Shown: one piece after another, positions 1 to 8,834 of the stretch
How the letters are laid out: every line of letters begins with the position of its first letter
Position numbering within the stretch: the stretch's first letter is position 1
DNA from: Pseudochelatococcus contaminans
GTDB taxonomy: Bacteria; Pseudomonadota; Alphaproteobacteria; Rhizobiales; Beijerinckiaceae
Assembly (NCBI RefSeq): GCF_014195635.1
Contig: NZ_JACICC010000001.1
Span: 62,001 to 126,000 of the forward strand
DNA: 64,000 bases
Direction: 5' to 3'
Notes under the pieces: generated by a model
What the model was told of the DNA's origin: nothing
What the model saw: the letters and a program-made list of their open reading frames with translations, nothing else
Databases searched by the model: none
Position numbers and translations under genes: made by a program

Positions 1-1019
1 TTGCCCAGATCACGCGACAGATCGCGCAGGATGCGCGGCAGCTTCTGCCAGGCATTACCGATGGGCTGCATGCGCGTCTTCATGACCGCATCCTGCAACT
101 CGCCTGTGACCTGCGACAGGCGCTGCAGCGGCACCTTGAATTCCGATTCCTCGTGCCGGCGCATCAGGTCCAGCAACTGGTTGCGGGTGAGCACCAGTTC
201 GGACACCATGGTCATCAGCTGTTCGAGCGTATCCACGTTCACGCGGATCGACTGGCCCGGCCCACCCCGGCCACCCCCGGCGGCATCCTCGCCATGCTGG
301 GACGGCGTCTCACGGGAAGCCAGCGGCTGCTCGGCGCGCGCCGGCACACCGCCAGCCGGTTTCGTTGCAGGAGGCGCGACGGGTGCCGTCTCCTTGCCCG
401 GATGCGCCGCGTCTGACCCAGCCTTCGGCGTTTCTGCCTTGGCGGCTGCCTCAGGAGGCGTTGTGGCGCTGGCGGACGGGCGGGGATCGACGGGCGTATC
501 CCGGAACAGGCGCTCAAGCTCATCGAGTTCATCGTCAGCGGCGGCATTCGCCTGCGCGGCACTGCCCTGCGGCTCGTCCTCCGGCACGATTTCAGGCTCG
601 CTCGCCTGCTCGTCCACAGGGGGAGCCTTGGCCGCCTGCGCGACCTTTTCGGCCATTTCCTCCAGCGCGGCAATGATTTCGCTGTCGTCTTCCTCCGGCT
701 CTATACCGTCGTTGTTTTCCAGATCGTGGACGATGCCCTTGATGCGATCGATCGCGCGCATCACCAGATCGACGGAGCCCGGCAGCACCGGCGCGCCATC
801 GCGAAAACGCCCCATCAGCGTTTCCCCGGCGTGGGCGACAGCCCCCAGCCGGGCGAGCCCGAGAAACCCGCTGGTGCCCTTGATGGTGTGGACGATGCGG
901 AAAATACTGCTCAGAATATCGGCGTTGTGTGGATCACGCTCGAACTTGACAAGCTCCGTGTCCACGAGATCGAGACTCTCGTTGGTTTCCGTCAGGAACT
1001 CTTGCAGCAGGTCATCCAT
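1..1019 (-). CDS. cheA: Chemotaxis histidine kinase CheA (N-terminal part, cut by window edge)
   Basis: CheA autophosphorylates and passes the phosphate to CheY and CheB to control the flagellar motor. About 339 N-terminal residues are visible. They begin MDDLLQEFLTETNESL, followed by a histidine phosphotransfer (HPt) domain with the phospho-acceptor context RIVHTIKGTSGFLGL. Then comes a long Ala/Pro/Glu-rich linker, and then the start of the dimerisation domain (SIRVNVDTLEQLMTMVSELV). The ATPase and CheW-like domains lie beyond base 1. The ATG at 1019 is preceded by a good ribosome-binding site (AAGAGGCGG). It is the last visible gene of the leftward flagellar arm. The family assignment is secure from the HPt motif and the dimerisation helix. 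Confidence 0.95.
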   Translation of the reverse strand, partial: MDDLLQEFLTETNESLDLVDTELVKFERDPHNADILSSIFRIVHTIKGTSGFLGLARLGAVAHAGETLMGRFRDGAPVLPGSVDLVMRAIDRIKGIVHDLENNDGIEPEEDDSEIIAALEEMAEKVAQAAKAPPVDEQASEPEIVPEDEPQGSAAQANAAADDELDELERLFRDTPVDPRPSASATTPPEAAAKAETPKAGSDAAHPGKETAPVAPPATKPAGGVPARAEQPLASRETPSQHGEDAAGGGRGGPGQSIRVNVDTLEQLMTMVSELVLTRNQLLDLMRRHEESEFKVPLQRLSQVTGELQDAVMKTRMQPIGNAWQKLPRILRDLSRDLG

Positions 1020-1057
1020 ATCCGCCTCTTATGAAAAGATCCGCCTCTGGTGAAAGG
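1020..1057 (-). repeat. 19-bp tandem duplication over the cheA ribosome-binding site
   Basis: Bases 1020-1038 and 1039-1057 are adjacent direct copies that differ at three positions. Read on the minus strand, each copy ends in AGAGGCGGAT, so the Shine-Dalgarno sequence of cheA is present twice. Only the copy next to the ATG at 1019 can serve cheA directly. Confidence 0.7.
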
Positions 1058-1138
1058 CAATCCCGAAACACCCGCCTTGAAACATCCGGCGACGGCACGC
1101 GCACGGCCAGAACCCTTCCGGACCCGCGCGGCGCTGCA

Positions 1139-1591
1139 TCATTTGAGGATGTCCCTCTTGTCGATGTAATTGAGTTCCTCGATCAGCACGTCCTTGACGA
1201 TCTCCGCGCCGAAAACCCCGTTGACCGACGTTTTGATTTCCGTTGTCAGCTTGTCGAGGTTCTTCTTGTTGACGCCATCGAACTGGCGATCCGTATCGTC
1301 GTAGATCAGCCGGAACGCGCGATCGACAACCAGCGATTCGGGCGGAATCGACAACTCGCGCAGGGTGCGCGCGTCCGCCGTGTAGACGAACTGCGCGACA
1401 ACGTAGCCCTTAACCTCGTTATCGGTGACCACAGGCACGTTGATGGCCCGCACCTTGCGGTATTCGAGCCCTTCGAAATATGCCGACTGCGGCTCCTCGG
1501 CCGGAAGACTGGACGACCACTGGGCAACGCTATAGCTGGAAATCAGCGTCACGGCGCACACCCACAAGCCGACGAACATGAGACGGATCAT
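1139..1591 (-). CDS. Membrane-anchored protein of unknown function in the flagellar operon
   Basis: This 150-residue protein has one N-terminal hydrophobic segment (residues 3-22, signal anchor or signal peptide) followed by a soluble extracytoplasmic domain. It is not a family I can name with confidence. The C-terminal part (a conserved-looking VKDVLIEELNYID after a helix) resembles the topology and end of FliL-type proteins, so a FliL-like or basal-body-associated periplasmic role is possible; this is inference only. The ATG overlaps the stop of the FlgN-like gene (ATGA, 1588-1591), so it is translationally coupled within the flagellar operon and lies directly upstream of cheA. Confidence 0.75.
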   Translation of the reverse strand: MIRLMFVGLWVCAVTLISSYSVAQWSSSLPAEEPQSAYFEGLEYRKVRAINVPVVTDNEVKGYVVAQFVYTADARTLRELSIPPESLVVDRAFRLIYDDTDRQFDGVNKKNLDKLTTEIKTSVNGVFGAEIVKDVLIEELNYIDKRDILK

Positions 1592-2028
1592 CGTCCGTAC
1601 CTTCCAAACGGACCCGCTTCCGCATATGTGCCATCGGATTCCGACGCGCGCAGCCCCTCCGCGACAAGCGCCGCGATTTCATGCGCGGCCTCGACATAGC
1701 GTTTGAGCATTGTCTCGCTATCGGCCAATTTCGTCCTGATCCGCGCCGCCTCCTGCATGATCGCCTCGCTGCCCTCCTCGATGAAGAGCTTGCGCCCGTC
1801 CAGCGCCTTGGAAAGACGCGTCAGATCAAGCAGGCACTGGCTTTTGCGGCGCGAGATGTCGTCCAGCTCGTCGAGCCGTCCCTGTTCCAGCGCCTCGCGC
1901 TCGGCATCGAGAATGACATCCAGCCGCCCGAACATCTGGTCCAGCGTAAGGCGTGTGCTCCCGCCACGCCGCGCGGGTTTCGCCGCTCCGCCATCGATGG
2001 CCGCTTCCTCGCTCATGCCGTTCATCAC
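1588..2028 (-). CDS. FlgN-like flagellar export chaperone
   Basis: This 146-residue protein is mostly helical. It has a charged Ala/Gly-rich N-terminus and then a long amphipathic helix of the FlgN kind (MFGRLDVILDAEREALEQGR, followed by LDELDDISRRKSQCLLDLTR). FlgN-family chaperones bind the hook-filament junction proteins FlgK and FlgL, both encoded in this cluster, before export. The assignment rests on size, helical pattern and position in the operon rather than a strict motif, so the product is called FlgN-like. The stop overlaps the start of the next gene by four bases. Confidence 0.65.
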   Translation of the reverse strand: MMNGMSEEAAIDGGAAKPARRGGSTRLTLDQMFGRLDVILDAEREALEQGRLDELDDISRRKSQCLLDLTRLSKALDGRKLFIEEGSEAIMQEAARIRTKLADSETMLKRYVEAAHEIAALVAEGLRASESDGTYAEAGPFGRYGR

Positions 2029-2043
2029 CCTTACCCGCGCCGA

Positions 2044-2598
2044 TCAGGCCACGCCTGCGGACGCAAGTCCGCTGGTCACCGCCAGGCCGTCATCGATATT
2101 GTTCGCGGAACTCAATGCTTCAGAGGCCGCGCGTGCTTGTCGATCGTCTGGATGAGCCTGCTCGATCATGCGCGCGATGCCGATGCCGCCGGAGCGGGCA
2201 AGCTCCGCCGCCATCTGCTCGGCCAGAAACGACTTCCAGGTTTCACCGGCAAACCCCTTGCCGAATACGGCCGTGCTTTCCTTCGGCAGCATGGCCTCGA
2301 CGAATTTCTGCAACGTCAGCGCCTCGAACTGCTCGTAAGGGCTGCCCTTGACGCCGCCGGCCCCGCTGCGGTCTCCGAGGCGCAACACGGCTTGTCCGGC
2401 GTCGAAGGGCTGGCGCACATGGCCAGCGCCCTCGAAGAAACCGGCGGTATCGTCAGCGGCGAAGGCAAGCGCCACGTCGCGCGCCACGGCGGCGTAATCT
2501 CCACCGCTCTCAAGCCGGTTCACCGCCACCTTGAAACGGGCGGGATCGGCGGCGCGCGCAACGTCCATCACTATGTCGGCAGGCAAGGCGACAGCCAT
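2044..2598 (-). CDS. FlgJ/CheL-type rod-binding protein
   Basis: This 184-residue protein carries a rod-binding domain in its second half: YEQFEALTLQKFVEAMLPKE, then ETWKSFLAEQMAAELARSGG and GIGIARMI. This matches the N-terminal half of FlgJ, which caps the growing flagellar rod. The muramidase half of enterobacterial FlgJ is absent, as is usual in alphaproteobacteria, where the gene is often called cheL or flgJ. It lies 15 bp upstream of the FlgN-like gene. The product is probably exported by the flagellar type III system. Confidence 0.75.
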   Translation of the reverse strand: MAVALPADIVMDVARAADPARFKVAVNRLESGGDYAAVARDVALAFAADDTAGFFEGAGHVRQPFDAGQAVLRLGDRSGAGGVKGSPYEQFEALTLQKFVEAMLPKESTAVFGKGFAGETWKSFLAEQMAAELARSGGIGIARMIEQAHPDDRQARAASEALSSANNIDDGLAVTSGLASAGVA

Positions 2599-2671
2599 GA
2601 CACTTCACTCCGGCAACTCTGGTCGGCCACGCTTTCTGGCGGCGGATTTGCTGCATGGTAGATGCCCGACC

Positions 2672-3070
2672 TTACGCGAGGCTGTCGTCTTTCCTCGCCA
2701 CCCCGGCCTCGACGATGCGTTCAAGGCCGACGCGCTCGCTGTGCGCTTCCGCGTCGCGGGCCATGTTCTGCGCCAGCCTCTCCGTGCGTTTGAGGCGCAT
2801 GGACTCATCCACGATCCGCGCCTGCAAGGCCTTGCCGGTTTCGCGCAAGGCCTCCTCCTCGCTGGAAAGGCGCGAGAGGCGGCGGGACATCGCGCCCACG
2901 AACAGCCCGTGATGCACCGATCCGTCATTGAGCTGGCCGATGAGCTGCTGCTGCGCATTGCGCAGGCCAGCTTCGTCACGGCGCAACAGCGCCAGCTTCC
3001 ACTCGGTCAACCGCTTGAGCTGGCGCTGCACCTCGACAACGCGCTCTATCTTCTTCAGCCGGTCACCCAT
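2672..3070 (-). CDS. FliJ-like coiled-coil protein of the flagellar export apparatus
   Basis: This 132-residue protein is almost entirely helical and highly charged (KKIERVVEVQRQLKRLTEWK at the start, then Glu/Arg/Leu heptad-like repeats), with no signal peptide. Its size, coiled-coil character and location directly after fliR fit FliJ, the stalk-like component that links the FliI ATPase to the FlhA gate. FliJ proteins are poorly conserved in sequence, so the function is inferred from features and context. It starts 6 bp after the fliR stop. Confidence 0.55.
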   Translation of the reverse strand: MGDRLKKIERVVEVQRQLKRLTEWKLALLRRDEAGLRNAQQQLIGQLNDGSVHHGLFVGAMSRRLSRLSSEEEALRETGKALQARIVDESMRLKRTERLAQNMARDAEAHSERVGLERIVEAGVARKDDSLA

Positions 3071-3076
3071 GACGCG

Positions 3077-3835
3077 TCACCCGTAAATCAGCCAGCGTGA
3101 AAACTGCCGGATGAACTCCCCGAGCATTTCCTGAACCAGAAAATAAAACAGGATAATTCCGCCGGCGATGACGAAGGGAATCGAGATGAAGTACACCTGT
3201 ATCTGCGGTGTGAACTTGTTCATCAGGCCGATGGCGAAGTTGATGATGACGGAATAGATGATGATTGGCGAGCTGATGCGCAGCGCCACCAGAAACGAAC
3301 TGGACAACTGATCCGCGATGCCGACCAGTGACAACCGCGACTGAAACAGCAGTCCGGGCGGCATGTTGGCGTAAGACGCCTTCACCGCCCGCAGGATTTC
3401 CCAATGCAGATCGGCGGCGAACACCAGCATGGCAGCCGACAGCGAGATGATCGCGCCCACCGGCGGTAGAGCCTCCATCTGGTCGAAGGACACGCCCGAG
3501 GGGTTGCTGAGGTTCAGCGCCATCGCGATCAGCACCGCAAGGGTTTCGAGCGCCAGAAACATCAGCCGGCCCAGAAACCCGATCCAGATGCCCGACAGCA
3601 CTTCCGAGATCACCAGCAGAAGCAGGAACGAAAACGACTGCCCGCGAAAGGCGGGCGCAACCGTGTCGAACAGCAGCGGATACATGGTCAGCGTCACCGC
3701 GATGGCGGCGTAGAGGCGGATATTCACGGGGATGGAGGCATTGGACAACCCCGGCATCAGCATGAAGCATCCGCCGACGCGGCACATCAACAACATGGCG
3801 CCGATCACGGCATCCGACGCCAGCACGGGAATCAA
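3077..3835 (-). CDS. fliR: Flagellar export gate protein FliR
   Basis: This 252-residue inner-membrane protein has about six hydrophobic segments and the family hallmarks [18 protein letters not shown] near the N-terminus and [19 protein letters not shown] in the middle. FliR forms the export gate with FliP and FliQ at the centre of the basal body. Length is normal for the family. The ATG overlaps the flhA stop by four bases (ATGA at 3832-3835), so the two are translationally coupled. Confidence 0.95.
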   Translation of the reverse strand: MIPVLASDAVIGAMLLMCRVGGCFMLMPGLSNASIPVNIRLYAAIAVTLTMYPLLFDTVAPAFRGQSFSFLLLLVISEVLSGIWIGFLGRLMFLALETLAVLIAMALNLSNPSGVSFDQMEALPPVGAIISLSAAMLVFAADLHWEILRAVKASYANMPPGLLFQSRLSLVGIADQLSSSFLVALRISSPIIIYSVIINFAIGLMNKFTPQIQVYFISIPFVIAGGIILFYFLVQEMLGEFIRQFSRWLIYG

Positions 3836-5922
3836 GAGATGGCTCCGAGATTCTCGATCTCCGTCCCGCGCGCGATCTCGACGTGGGAGAGCACAGCCAG
3901 CGCGGGAAACATCCGCTCGACGATCATGCGGACATAGGGGCGTGCATCCGGTGCAGTCACCAATACGAAAGCCTTGCCAGCGCCCAGATGCTTGCGGATC
4001 GTCGCCGCCGCCTCGGTGATGAACTCCTCGACCAGCTTGGGATCGATGTCGAGTTCCACAACCTCGCCGCGCTGATCGCGCCTGATGCTCTGATGGAAGA
4101 CCAGATCCCAGCGATTGCCGAGCCTGAGCACGCGCAGCACGCCCTCATCCGACAGGTCGCCGCAGATCTGCTGGGCGATGCGCAGCCGGACGTGCTCGAC
4201 GATCTGCTCCGTCTTGCGCACGTGCGGGATGATTTCCGCGACGGCCTCCAGAATGAGGTTGAGATTGCGGATCGACACACGTTCGGCCAGCAGCAGCTTC
4301 AGCACCGCCTGCAAACCGGAATAGGAGATGTGCGCCGGGCAGATATCGTCGATCAGGCGCCTGTACTCCGGATCGAGCTGCCCCAGCAGTTGCCGCATGT
4401 CCTTGTAGGACAGCAGCAGCGGCAGATTGTTCCGGATGATCTCGCCAAGATGCGTCAGCAGCACGGACAGGCTGTCGATGGGGGCAAGGCCCATGCGCTT
4501 GGCATCGTTGAGGTAGATTTCGTTCAGCCACAGCGCCCGCATGCCGAACGCCGGTTCGAGCACTTCATCGCCCTCGATGTCCGGCTTGCGGCCGTCGCCG
4601 ATGATGACCATGAAGTCGTTCAGCCGCAACTCCTGTGTGGTGACGATCGTGCCGTGGATCTTGATCTGGTAAGCCTTCGGCGGTGTCGCGAGGCTATCCG
4701 TCAGCTTGATCTCGGGAACGATGAAACCGTATTGCTGCGCGAACTTGCGGCGCATCTTCGACACGCGATGGATCAATTCGCCCTGATTGGCCTTCAGCCG
4801 CACGGAAAGCTGACGGCCCATGCACAGTTCGATCTCCGCCGTCTTCATGGTTTCGCGGATGGCCTCACGCGTATCGACCTTCTCCAGCGCCTTCTTGTTC
4901 TGCGCTTCGATATCGTCACGCGCCTGCTGCTCGGCCCGGCGCTTGGGAATGATGTAGCCCACGAAGGCCATGATGCCGGCCAGCGTCGCGAACGGCAGGA
5001 ACGGCAAACCGGGCGTCACGCCCATCAGGGCCATCAGCCCGGCGGCCACGAACAGCGCCTTCGGATAAGCGCTGAGCTGGCCGAGCACCGCCTGCTCGGC
5101 GGAGCCCTGCGTGCCGCCTTTCGAGACCAGAAGGCCGGCGGCCAGCGACACGATCAGCGCCGGAATCTGCGACACCAGACCATCGCCCACGGTCAGCTTG
5201 GTGTAGATGTCCGCGGCCTGCGACAGAGGCATGCCGTGGCGGGTGACGCCGATGATGATACCGCCGAAGATATTGACGGCGGTGATGATCAGGCTGGCCA
5301 CCGCCTCGCCGCGCACGAACTTGGATGCACCGTCCATGGAGCCGAAGAAGGAGCTTTCCTCTTCCAGTTCCCGGCGGCGGCGCTGCGCTTCCTTGTCGTC
5401 GATCATGCCCGCCGAAAGATCGGCGTCGATAGCCATCTGCTTGCCGGGAATGGCATCGAGCGTGAAGCGCGCGCCCACCTCGGCGATACGTGTCGCGCCC
5501 TTGGTGATGACGAGAAAGTTCACGGTGATGAGGATCAGGAACACCACGAGGCCGATGACGAAATCGCCGCTCATCACGAATTGCGAGAACCCGTGAATGA
5601 TGTACCCCGCTGCCGTCACGCCCTTGTCGCCGTCCGCCAGAATGAGGCGTGTCGTGGCGATACCCAGCGCCAGCCGCAGGATGGTGGCGATCAGCAGCAC
5701 GGTTGGAAAGGCTGAAAACTCAAGCGGTTTCTGAATCCACAACGCCACCATCAGGATCAGCACCGACAGCGCGATGGACAGCGCCAGCCCGATATCGATC
5801 AGGAACGGCGGCACCGGCAGGAACAGAATGAGCAGGATCGCGACGATGCCGATCGCGAAGGAGACATCACGCCCCTTCTTGCCCTGGCTCGCGTTCAAGC
5901 TGTTGACGAACAGTTCAGCCAT
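3832..5922 (-). CDS. flhA: Flagellar export gate protein FlhA
   Basis: FlhA is the large gate protein that receives chaperone-substrate complexes and uses the proton motive force. The product has 696 residues. An N-terminal membrane half of about eight helices runs from [20 protein letters not shown] and includes the FHIPEP signature region ([20 protein letters not shown]). A cytoplasmic C-terminal half follows and ends with [18 protein letters not shown] chose the ATG at 5922 ([16 protein letters not shown]) because the reading frame upstream of it has no family character. Downstream, fliR overlaps the stop. Confidence 0.96.
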   Translation of the reverse strand: MAELFVNSLNASQGKKGRDVSFAIGIVAILLILFLPVPPFLIDIGLALSIALSVLILMVALWIQKPLEFSAFPTVLLIATILRLALGIATTRLILADGDKGVTAAGYIIHGFSQFVMSGDFVIGLVVFLILITVNFLVITKGATRIAEVGARFTLDAIPGKQMAIDADLSAGMIDDKEAQRRRRELEEESSFFGSMDGASKFVRGEAVASLIITAVNIFGGIIIGVTRHGMPLSQAADIYTKLTVGDGLVSQIPALIVSLAAGLLVSKGGTQGSAEQAVLGQLSAYPKALFVAAGLMALMGVTPGLPFLPFATLAGIMAFVGYIIPKRRAEQQARDDIEAQNKKALEKVDTREAIRETMKTAEIELCMGRQLSVRLKANQGELIHRVSKMRRKFAQQYGFIVPEIKLTDSLATPPKAYQIKIHGTIVTTQELRLNDFMVIIGDGRKPDIEGDEVLEPAFGMRALWLNEIYLNDAKRMGLAPIDSLSVLLTHLGEIIRNNLPLLLSYKDMRQLLGQLDPEYRRLIDDICPAHISYSGLQAVLKLLLAERVSIRNLNLILEAVAEIIPHVRKTEQIVEHVRLRIAQQICGDLSDEGVLRVLRLGNRWDLVFHQSIRRDQRGEVVELDIDPKLVEEFITEAAATIRKHLGAGKAFVLVTAPDARPYVRMIVERMFPALAVLSHVEIARGTEIENLGAIS

Positions 5923-6071
5923 GAGGCCCCATCGACGCAATATTCCGGACGAGAGCCCGGCGCTTTCGCAAACAAACAATCGGCAACGAATGCCCAGATA
6001 ATTGAAGTATCAATATTGATCAGAGAAACTGGTGTTTCGACGAAAGCAATGCTGTGACTGAAAATTCTATT

Positions 6072-6341
6072 CTAATCGAATCCCGTCACGATCCGCCCGT
6101 AAACCTGCTCAGTGAACATATATATGCGTTCACCCATGAAAGAGCCGGTCAGCGCCGTGATAGTCAGGATAACGACGATCTTGGGAATGAAGGTCAGCGT
6201 CATTTCCTGAATCTGCGTCAGCGCCTGAAACAGCGCGATGATCAGGCCGACAATCATGGCCGCCGCCACAGCCGGACCGGCTGCGAGCAGAATGGTCCAG
6301 ATGGCGGACTGCACGAGATCGAGCGCATCGGCCTCATTCAT
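6072..6341 (-). CDS. fliQ: Flagellar export gate protein FliQ
   Basis: This 89-residue protein has two transmembrane helices (AIWTILLAAGPAVAAAMIVG and FIPKIVVILTITALTGSFMG) with the conserved QALTQIQEMTLTFIPK linker of FliQ. It is part of the FliPQR gate. It lies between flgD and flhA. The roughly 150-bp AT-rich gap on its 3' side (5923-6071) may hold a separate promoter for flhA, but no clear box was identified. Confidence 0.95.
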   Translation of the reverse strand: MNEADALDLVQSAIWTILLAAGPAVAAAMIVGLIIALFQALTQIQEMTLTFIPKIVVILTITALTGSFMGERIYMFTEQVYGRIVTGFD

Positions 6342-6394
6342 TTGCCGTCATCACTTCCATGCATCCCTTCCATAGCCGACATGCGGCGGGTGCG

Positions 6395-6796
6395 TCAGGA
6401 AATCGTGACGCCTGCACCGGCAACGATCCGCTGCCCGTCGGCCAGCGTCGCCACCGTGCCCTCGGACGTGACCTGAACGGACACGACCTTGCCCGACACA
6501 TCGCCCTCTGCGGAGGTCAGCGTGCGGCCGATCAGCGTGTCGGCCTGCGACAGCGATTGCGCCGTGAGCAAGGAATCCAGCTTGCTGTTGGTGGAAACGC
6601 TTTGCTCGACCTGCGAGAACGTCGCGAGCTGGGCCAGCGACTCACTGGCGTCGAGCGGCGCCGTGGGATCCTGATGCTTGAGCTGTTCGACGAACAGCTT
6701 CAGGAACGATTGGTAATCGAGCGTGGTGCGGCTTTTCGCGTCCGTGCTCGTGGTGCTCGTCGCGGCGGTTTGCCCAACGCCAGATACTGCGACCAT
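6395..6796 (-). CDS. flgD: Flagellar hook capping protein FlgD
   Basis: This 133-residue FlgD directs assembly of the hook from FlgE. The conserved N-terminal half is clear: DYQSFLKLFVEQLKHQDPTA followed by ESLAQLATFSQVEQS. The protein stops after a short beta region (VSVQVTSEGTVATLADGQRI), so it lacks the extended Ig-like domains of enteric FlgD; this short form is common in rhizobia. It sits 31 bp downstream of flbT. Confidence 0.93.
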   Translation of the reverse strand: MVAVSGVGQTAATSTTSTDAKSRTTLDYQSFLKLFVEQLKHQDPTAPLDASESLAQLATFSQVEQSVSTNSKLDSLLTAQSLSQADTLIGRTLTSAEGDVSGKVVSVQVTSEGTVATLADGQRIVAGAGVTIS

Positions 6797-6827
6797 TGTC
6801 CCATCTCCATCTTGTGCGGGCGGCCGC

Positions 6828-7283
6828 TCAGGCCACCTTGCTGCGGGCTATCCTGCCGAAGATGACAGGCTCGTTGTCTTCCATCTCGATGTCGCCGATG
6901 GCTTCGGCGCGCGGCGGCGGCGGCTCCCACTGGAAAAGCCCGCGCACGAGGCGAAGCGCCTCGAAAACACGCCCCTCGACGATCAACGCCCGAACATCGA
7001 CGAGGCCAGTGCCGACCGGCCCGTCGCCATACGATTCCAGCATCTGCGGGATCAATTGCAGGACGGTTGTGCGTGTCTCAAGCTGGTTCGCCGGGCTGAT
7101 CAGCATCGACTGGATAATGAAATAAAGCTGCCGCAACGGAGTCGTCGCGCCCTCAAGCTGCATCACATGCGCTTCAAGCAGAAACGTCGCGTCGTTGAGC
7201 AATTCAAGCGTCACGCGCCGATCGGCCTTCAGAACCGCACCATTGATGAATATCCGCTCACCGGCTTTGAGACTCAGTCGCAT
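6828..7283 (-). CDS. flbT: Flagellin mRNA regulator FlbT
   Basis: FlbT is the alphaproteobacterial post-transcriptional regulator that binds flagellin mRNA and couples flagellin synthesis to hook completion (known from Caulobacter). The 151-residue product has the family start MRLSLKAGERIFINGAVLK and the conserved LRQLYFIIQSMLISP stretch. The flaF stop and this start are 6 bp apart, so flaF and flbT are co-expressed, as in other alphaproteobacteria. No flagellin gene is in the window. Confidence 0.95.
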   Translation of the reverse strand: MRLSLKAGERIFINGAVLKADRRVTLELLNDATFLLEAHVMQLEGATTPLRQLYFIIQSMLISPANQLETRTTVLQLIPQMLESYGDGPVGTGLVDVRALIVEGRVFEALRLVRGLFQWEPPPPRAEAIGDIEMEDNEPVIFGRIARSKVA

Positions 7284-7289
7284 GGCTCC

Positions 7290-7637
7290 TCACTTCAAAC
7301 CATCACGGATCAGCTTGTTGACGCTGATGATGCCGGAAATATCCTCGACTTCGCCGTACTGTACCCTGCGGGTTTCCTGCAGGATCCAGGAGCCGATCGA
7401 GATGAGCAGCCCGCGCAGCTCGTCCGGCAAGGCGTTGTCGGGGTGGATGAGATCGTCGATCAGAAACTGCCAGAGTTCCATCACCCGTGTCAGCGCGAGC
7501 CGTCGTTCGGGAGATTCCGGCCCCTTGGACGCAACGTCCTCAAGCAGCTCGATAACAATATCGAATGCTTGTCTCTCGCTGGACCGCACGACCTGGGGGT
7601 CGTTCTCGACGACTTCCCCATAAGAAAGCATGTACAT
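7290..7637 (-). CDS. flaF: Flagellin assembly/regulatory protein FlaF
   Basis: FlaF acts with FlbT, as an activator or a flagellin chaperone, to balance flagellin synthesis and secretion. The 115-residue product shows the family pattern RSSERQAFDIVIELLEDVAS and LTRVMELWQFLIDDLIHPDN, then LPDELRGLLISIGSWILQET. Start choice is MYMLSYGEV at 7637 or the internal Met at 7631. It lies between flgL and flbT in the leftward arm. Confidence 0.93.
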   Translation of the reverse strand: MYMLSYGEVVENDPQVVRSSERQAFDIVIELLEDVASKGPESPERRLALTRVMELWQFLIDDLIHPDNALPDELRGLLISIGSWILQETRRVQYGEVEDISGIISVNKLIRDGLK

Positions 7638-7681
7638 CGTTGTACCTCGGTCAGTATCGGCGCGTATATTCGACGCACCGT

Positions 7682-8830
7682 TTACTTGATGTAGTTGAGA
7701 AGGCTGAGGCTCTGCAGACGTGCCGTCAGCGCGTAGGCGAGATTGAGCTGCAATTCAGCCGCATCGAGCGATACCTTGGCTGCTGCGGGATCGACGCCTT
7801 CGAGATCGGAGATATTTTTCTGAAGCAGGGTTTTCTGCGTCGCGAGGCTCTCGTTGATCGTCTTGACGCGCGTCTGCGCCGATCCGAGACCGGCCTGCAC
7901 GATCGTCACCCCCTCCGTCGCCAGCCCCAGTTCCTTGATGGCGTAGGACACGACCTCCTTGAAGGCGTTCTCGTTGAACTCGTCGGCGGGCAGCACGGCA
8001 AGCACGCTGTAGGCGCGCGCCAGTCCACGGAACGAACTGTCATTGGCGCTGATGGACGTCGTGATCGTTTCAGAAGCGGAGATGCGGCTGGTGATGGCGG
8101 TGTTGGAAGCCGAGGACCAGTTTTGCCAGTTGGCGTCATTGAACTCCTGATCGAGGCGCGCACCGTTCCAGACGGCAGTGGCCAACTCGATGAACGGAAC
8201 GCCCTTACTTGCGGGAATCGTTGTGGGATCAACGGGATTCAGGAACAGGCTCAGTTCCTCGGCGCCGATGTCGTTGACGGTCGCAACGGCTTGCCCGGTC
8301 TCGGCAGCCTTACCGCTATCCGTCCAATACGTCTGGAAGGCGGTTTTAAAATTGTCGAAGGCTGCCGTGACCTGCGCCGTGCCGGCATCTTGCGTCATCG
8401 GAGCCGTATCGGTCTTGATACCACTGAAGAGTTGCTGTCCGGCATAGGCCGAATTCAGCTTGTCGGTCATCGCCTTCAGCACGCGCTCGGCCTCGCCCTT
8501 GATCGTGGCGGAGCCGAGATCGTTCGTCGGCAGGCCGACCAGCGTGGCCATCATATCTTCCCCGGCCTCTCGGATTTCCGTGAGCGCAGCCTGCGTCATA
8601 TCGAGCCGCCCGGAGGCGAGACCGTTCGACGTGGTGAAACCCTCGATGCGGGCCAGTTCCTGATAGAGAATGGTCGAGTGCCCGGTTTTCGCGCCGAGAA
8701 CAAGACCGACATCGGCATAGCGCGCCTCGACGACCTCCTTGCCGAAACGTGTGATATCCGCCTGCGCGCTGCGCGCGTAAGCCCGTGGGCCGTTCAGCAG
8801 ATTGTAGGTGGAAACAAAGTTGGAAGCCAT
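7682..8830 (-). CDS. flgL: Hook-filament junction protein FlgL
   Basis: This 382-residue junction protein of the flagellin superfamily begins MASNFVSTYNLLNGPRAYAR and has an N-terminal helical domain. The C-terminal helical domain ends LNLAYALTARLQSLSLLNYI, typical of FlgL and flagellin ends. It joins FlgK to the filament and is exported by the flagellar apparatus. The gene starts 4 bp after the flgK stop, in the usual flgK-flgL order. Confidence 0.93.
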   Translation of the reverse strand: MASNFVSTYNLLNGPRAYARSAQADITRFGKEVVEARYADVGLVLGAKTGHSTILYQELARIEGFTTSNGLASGRLDMTQAALTEIREAGEDMMATLVGLPTNDLGSATIKGEAERVLKAMTDKLNSAYAGQQLFSGIKTDTAPMTQDAGTAQVTAAFDNFKTAFQTYWTDSGKAAETGQAVATVNDIGAEELSLFLNPVDPTTIPASKGVPFIELATAVWNGARLDQEFNDANWQNWSSASNTAITSRISASETITTSISANDSSFRGLARAYSVLAVLPADEFNENAFKEVVSYAIKELGLATEGVTIVQAGLGSAQTRVKTINESLATQKTLLQKNISDLEGVDPAAAKVSLDAAELQLNLAYALTARLQSLSLLNYIK

Positions 8831-8834
8831 GACA

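Noticed and set aside
1-1053. 350-residue Ser-rich plus-strand frame at the left edge
   Set aside because: The minus strand encodes a clear CheA HPt domain and dimerisation helix.
3883-5715. 610-residue plus-strand frame opposite flhA
   Set aside because: It is the antisense shadow of flhA, rich in His, Arg and Gln, with no protein family pattern.
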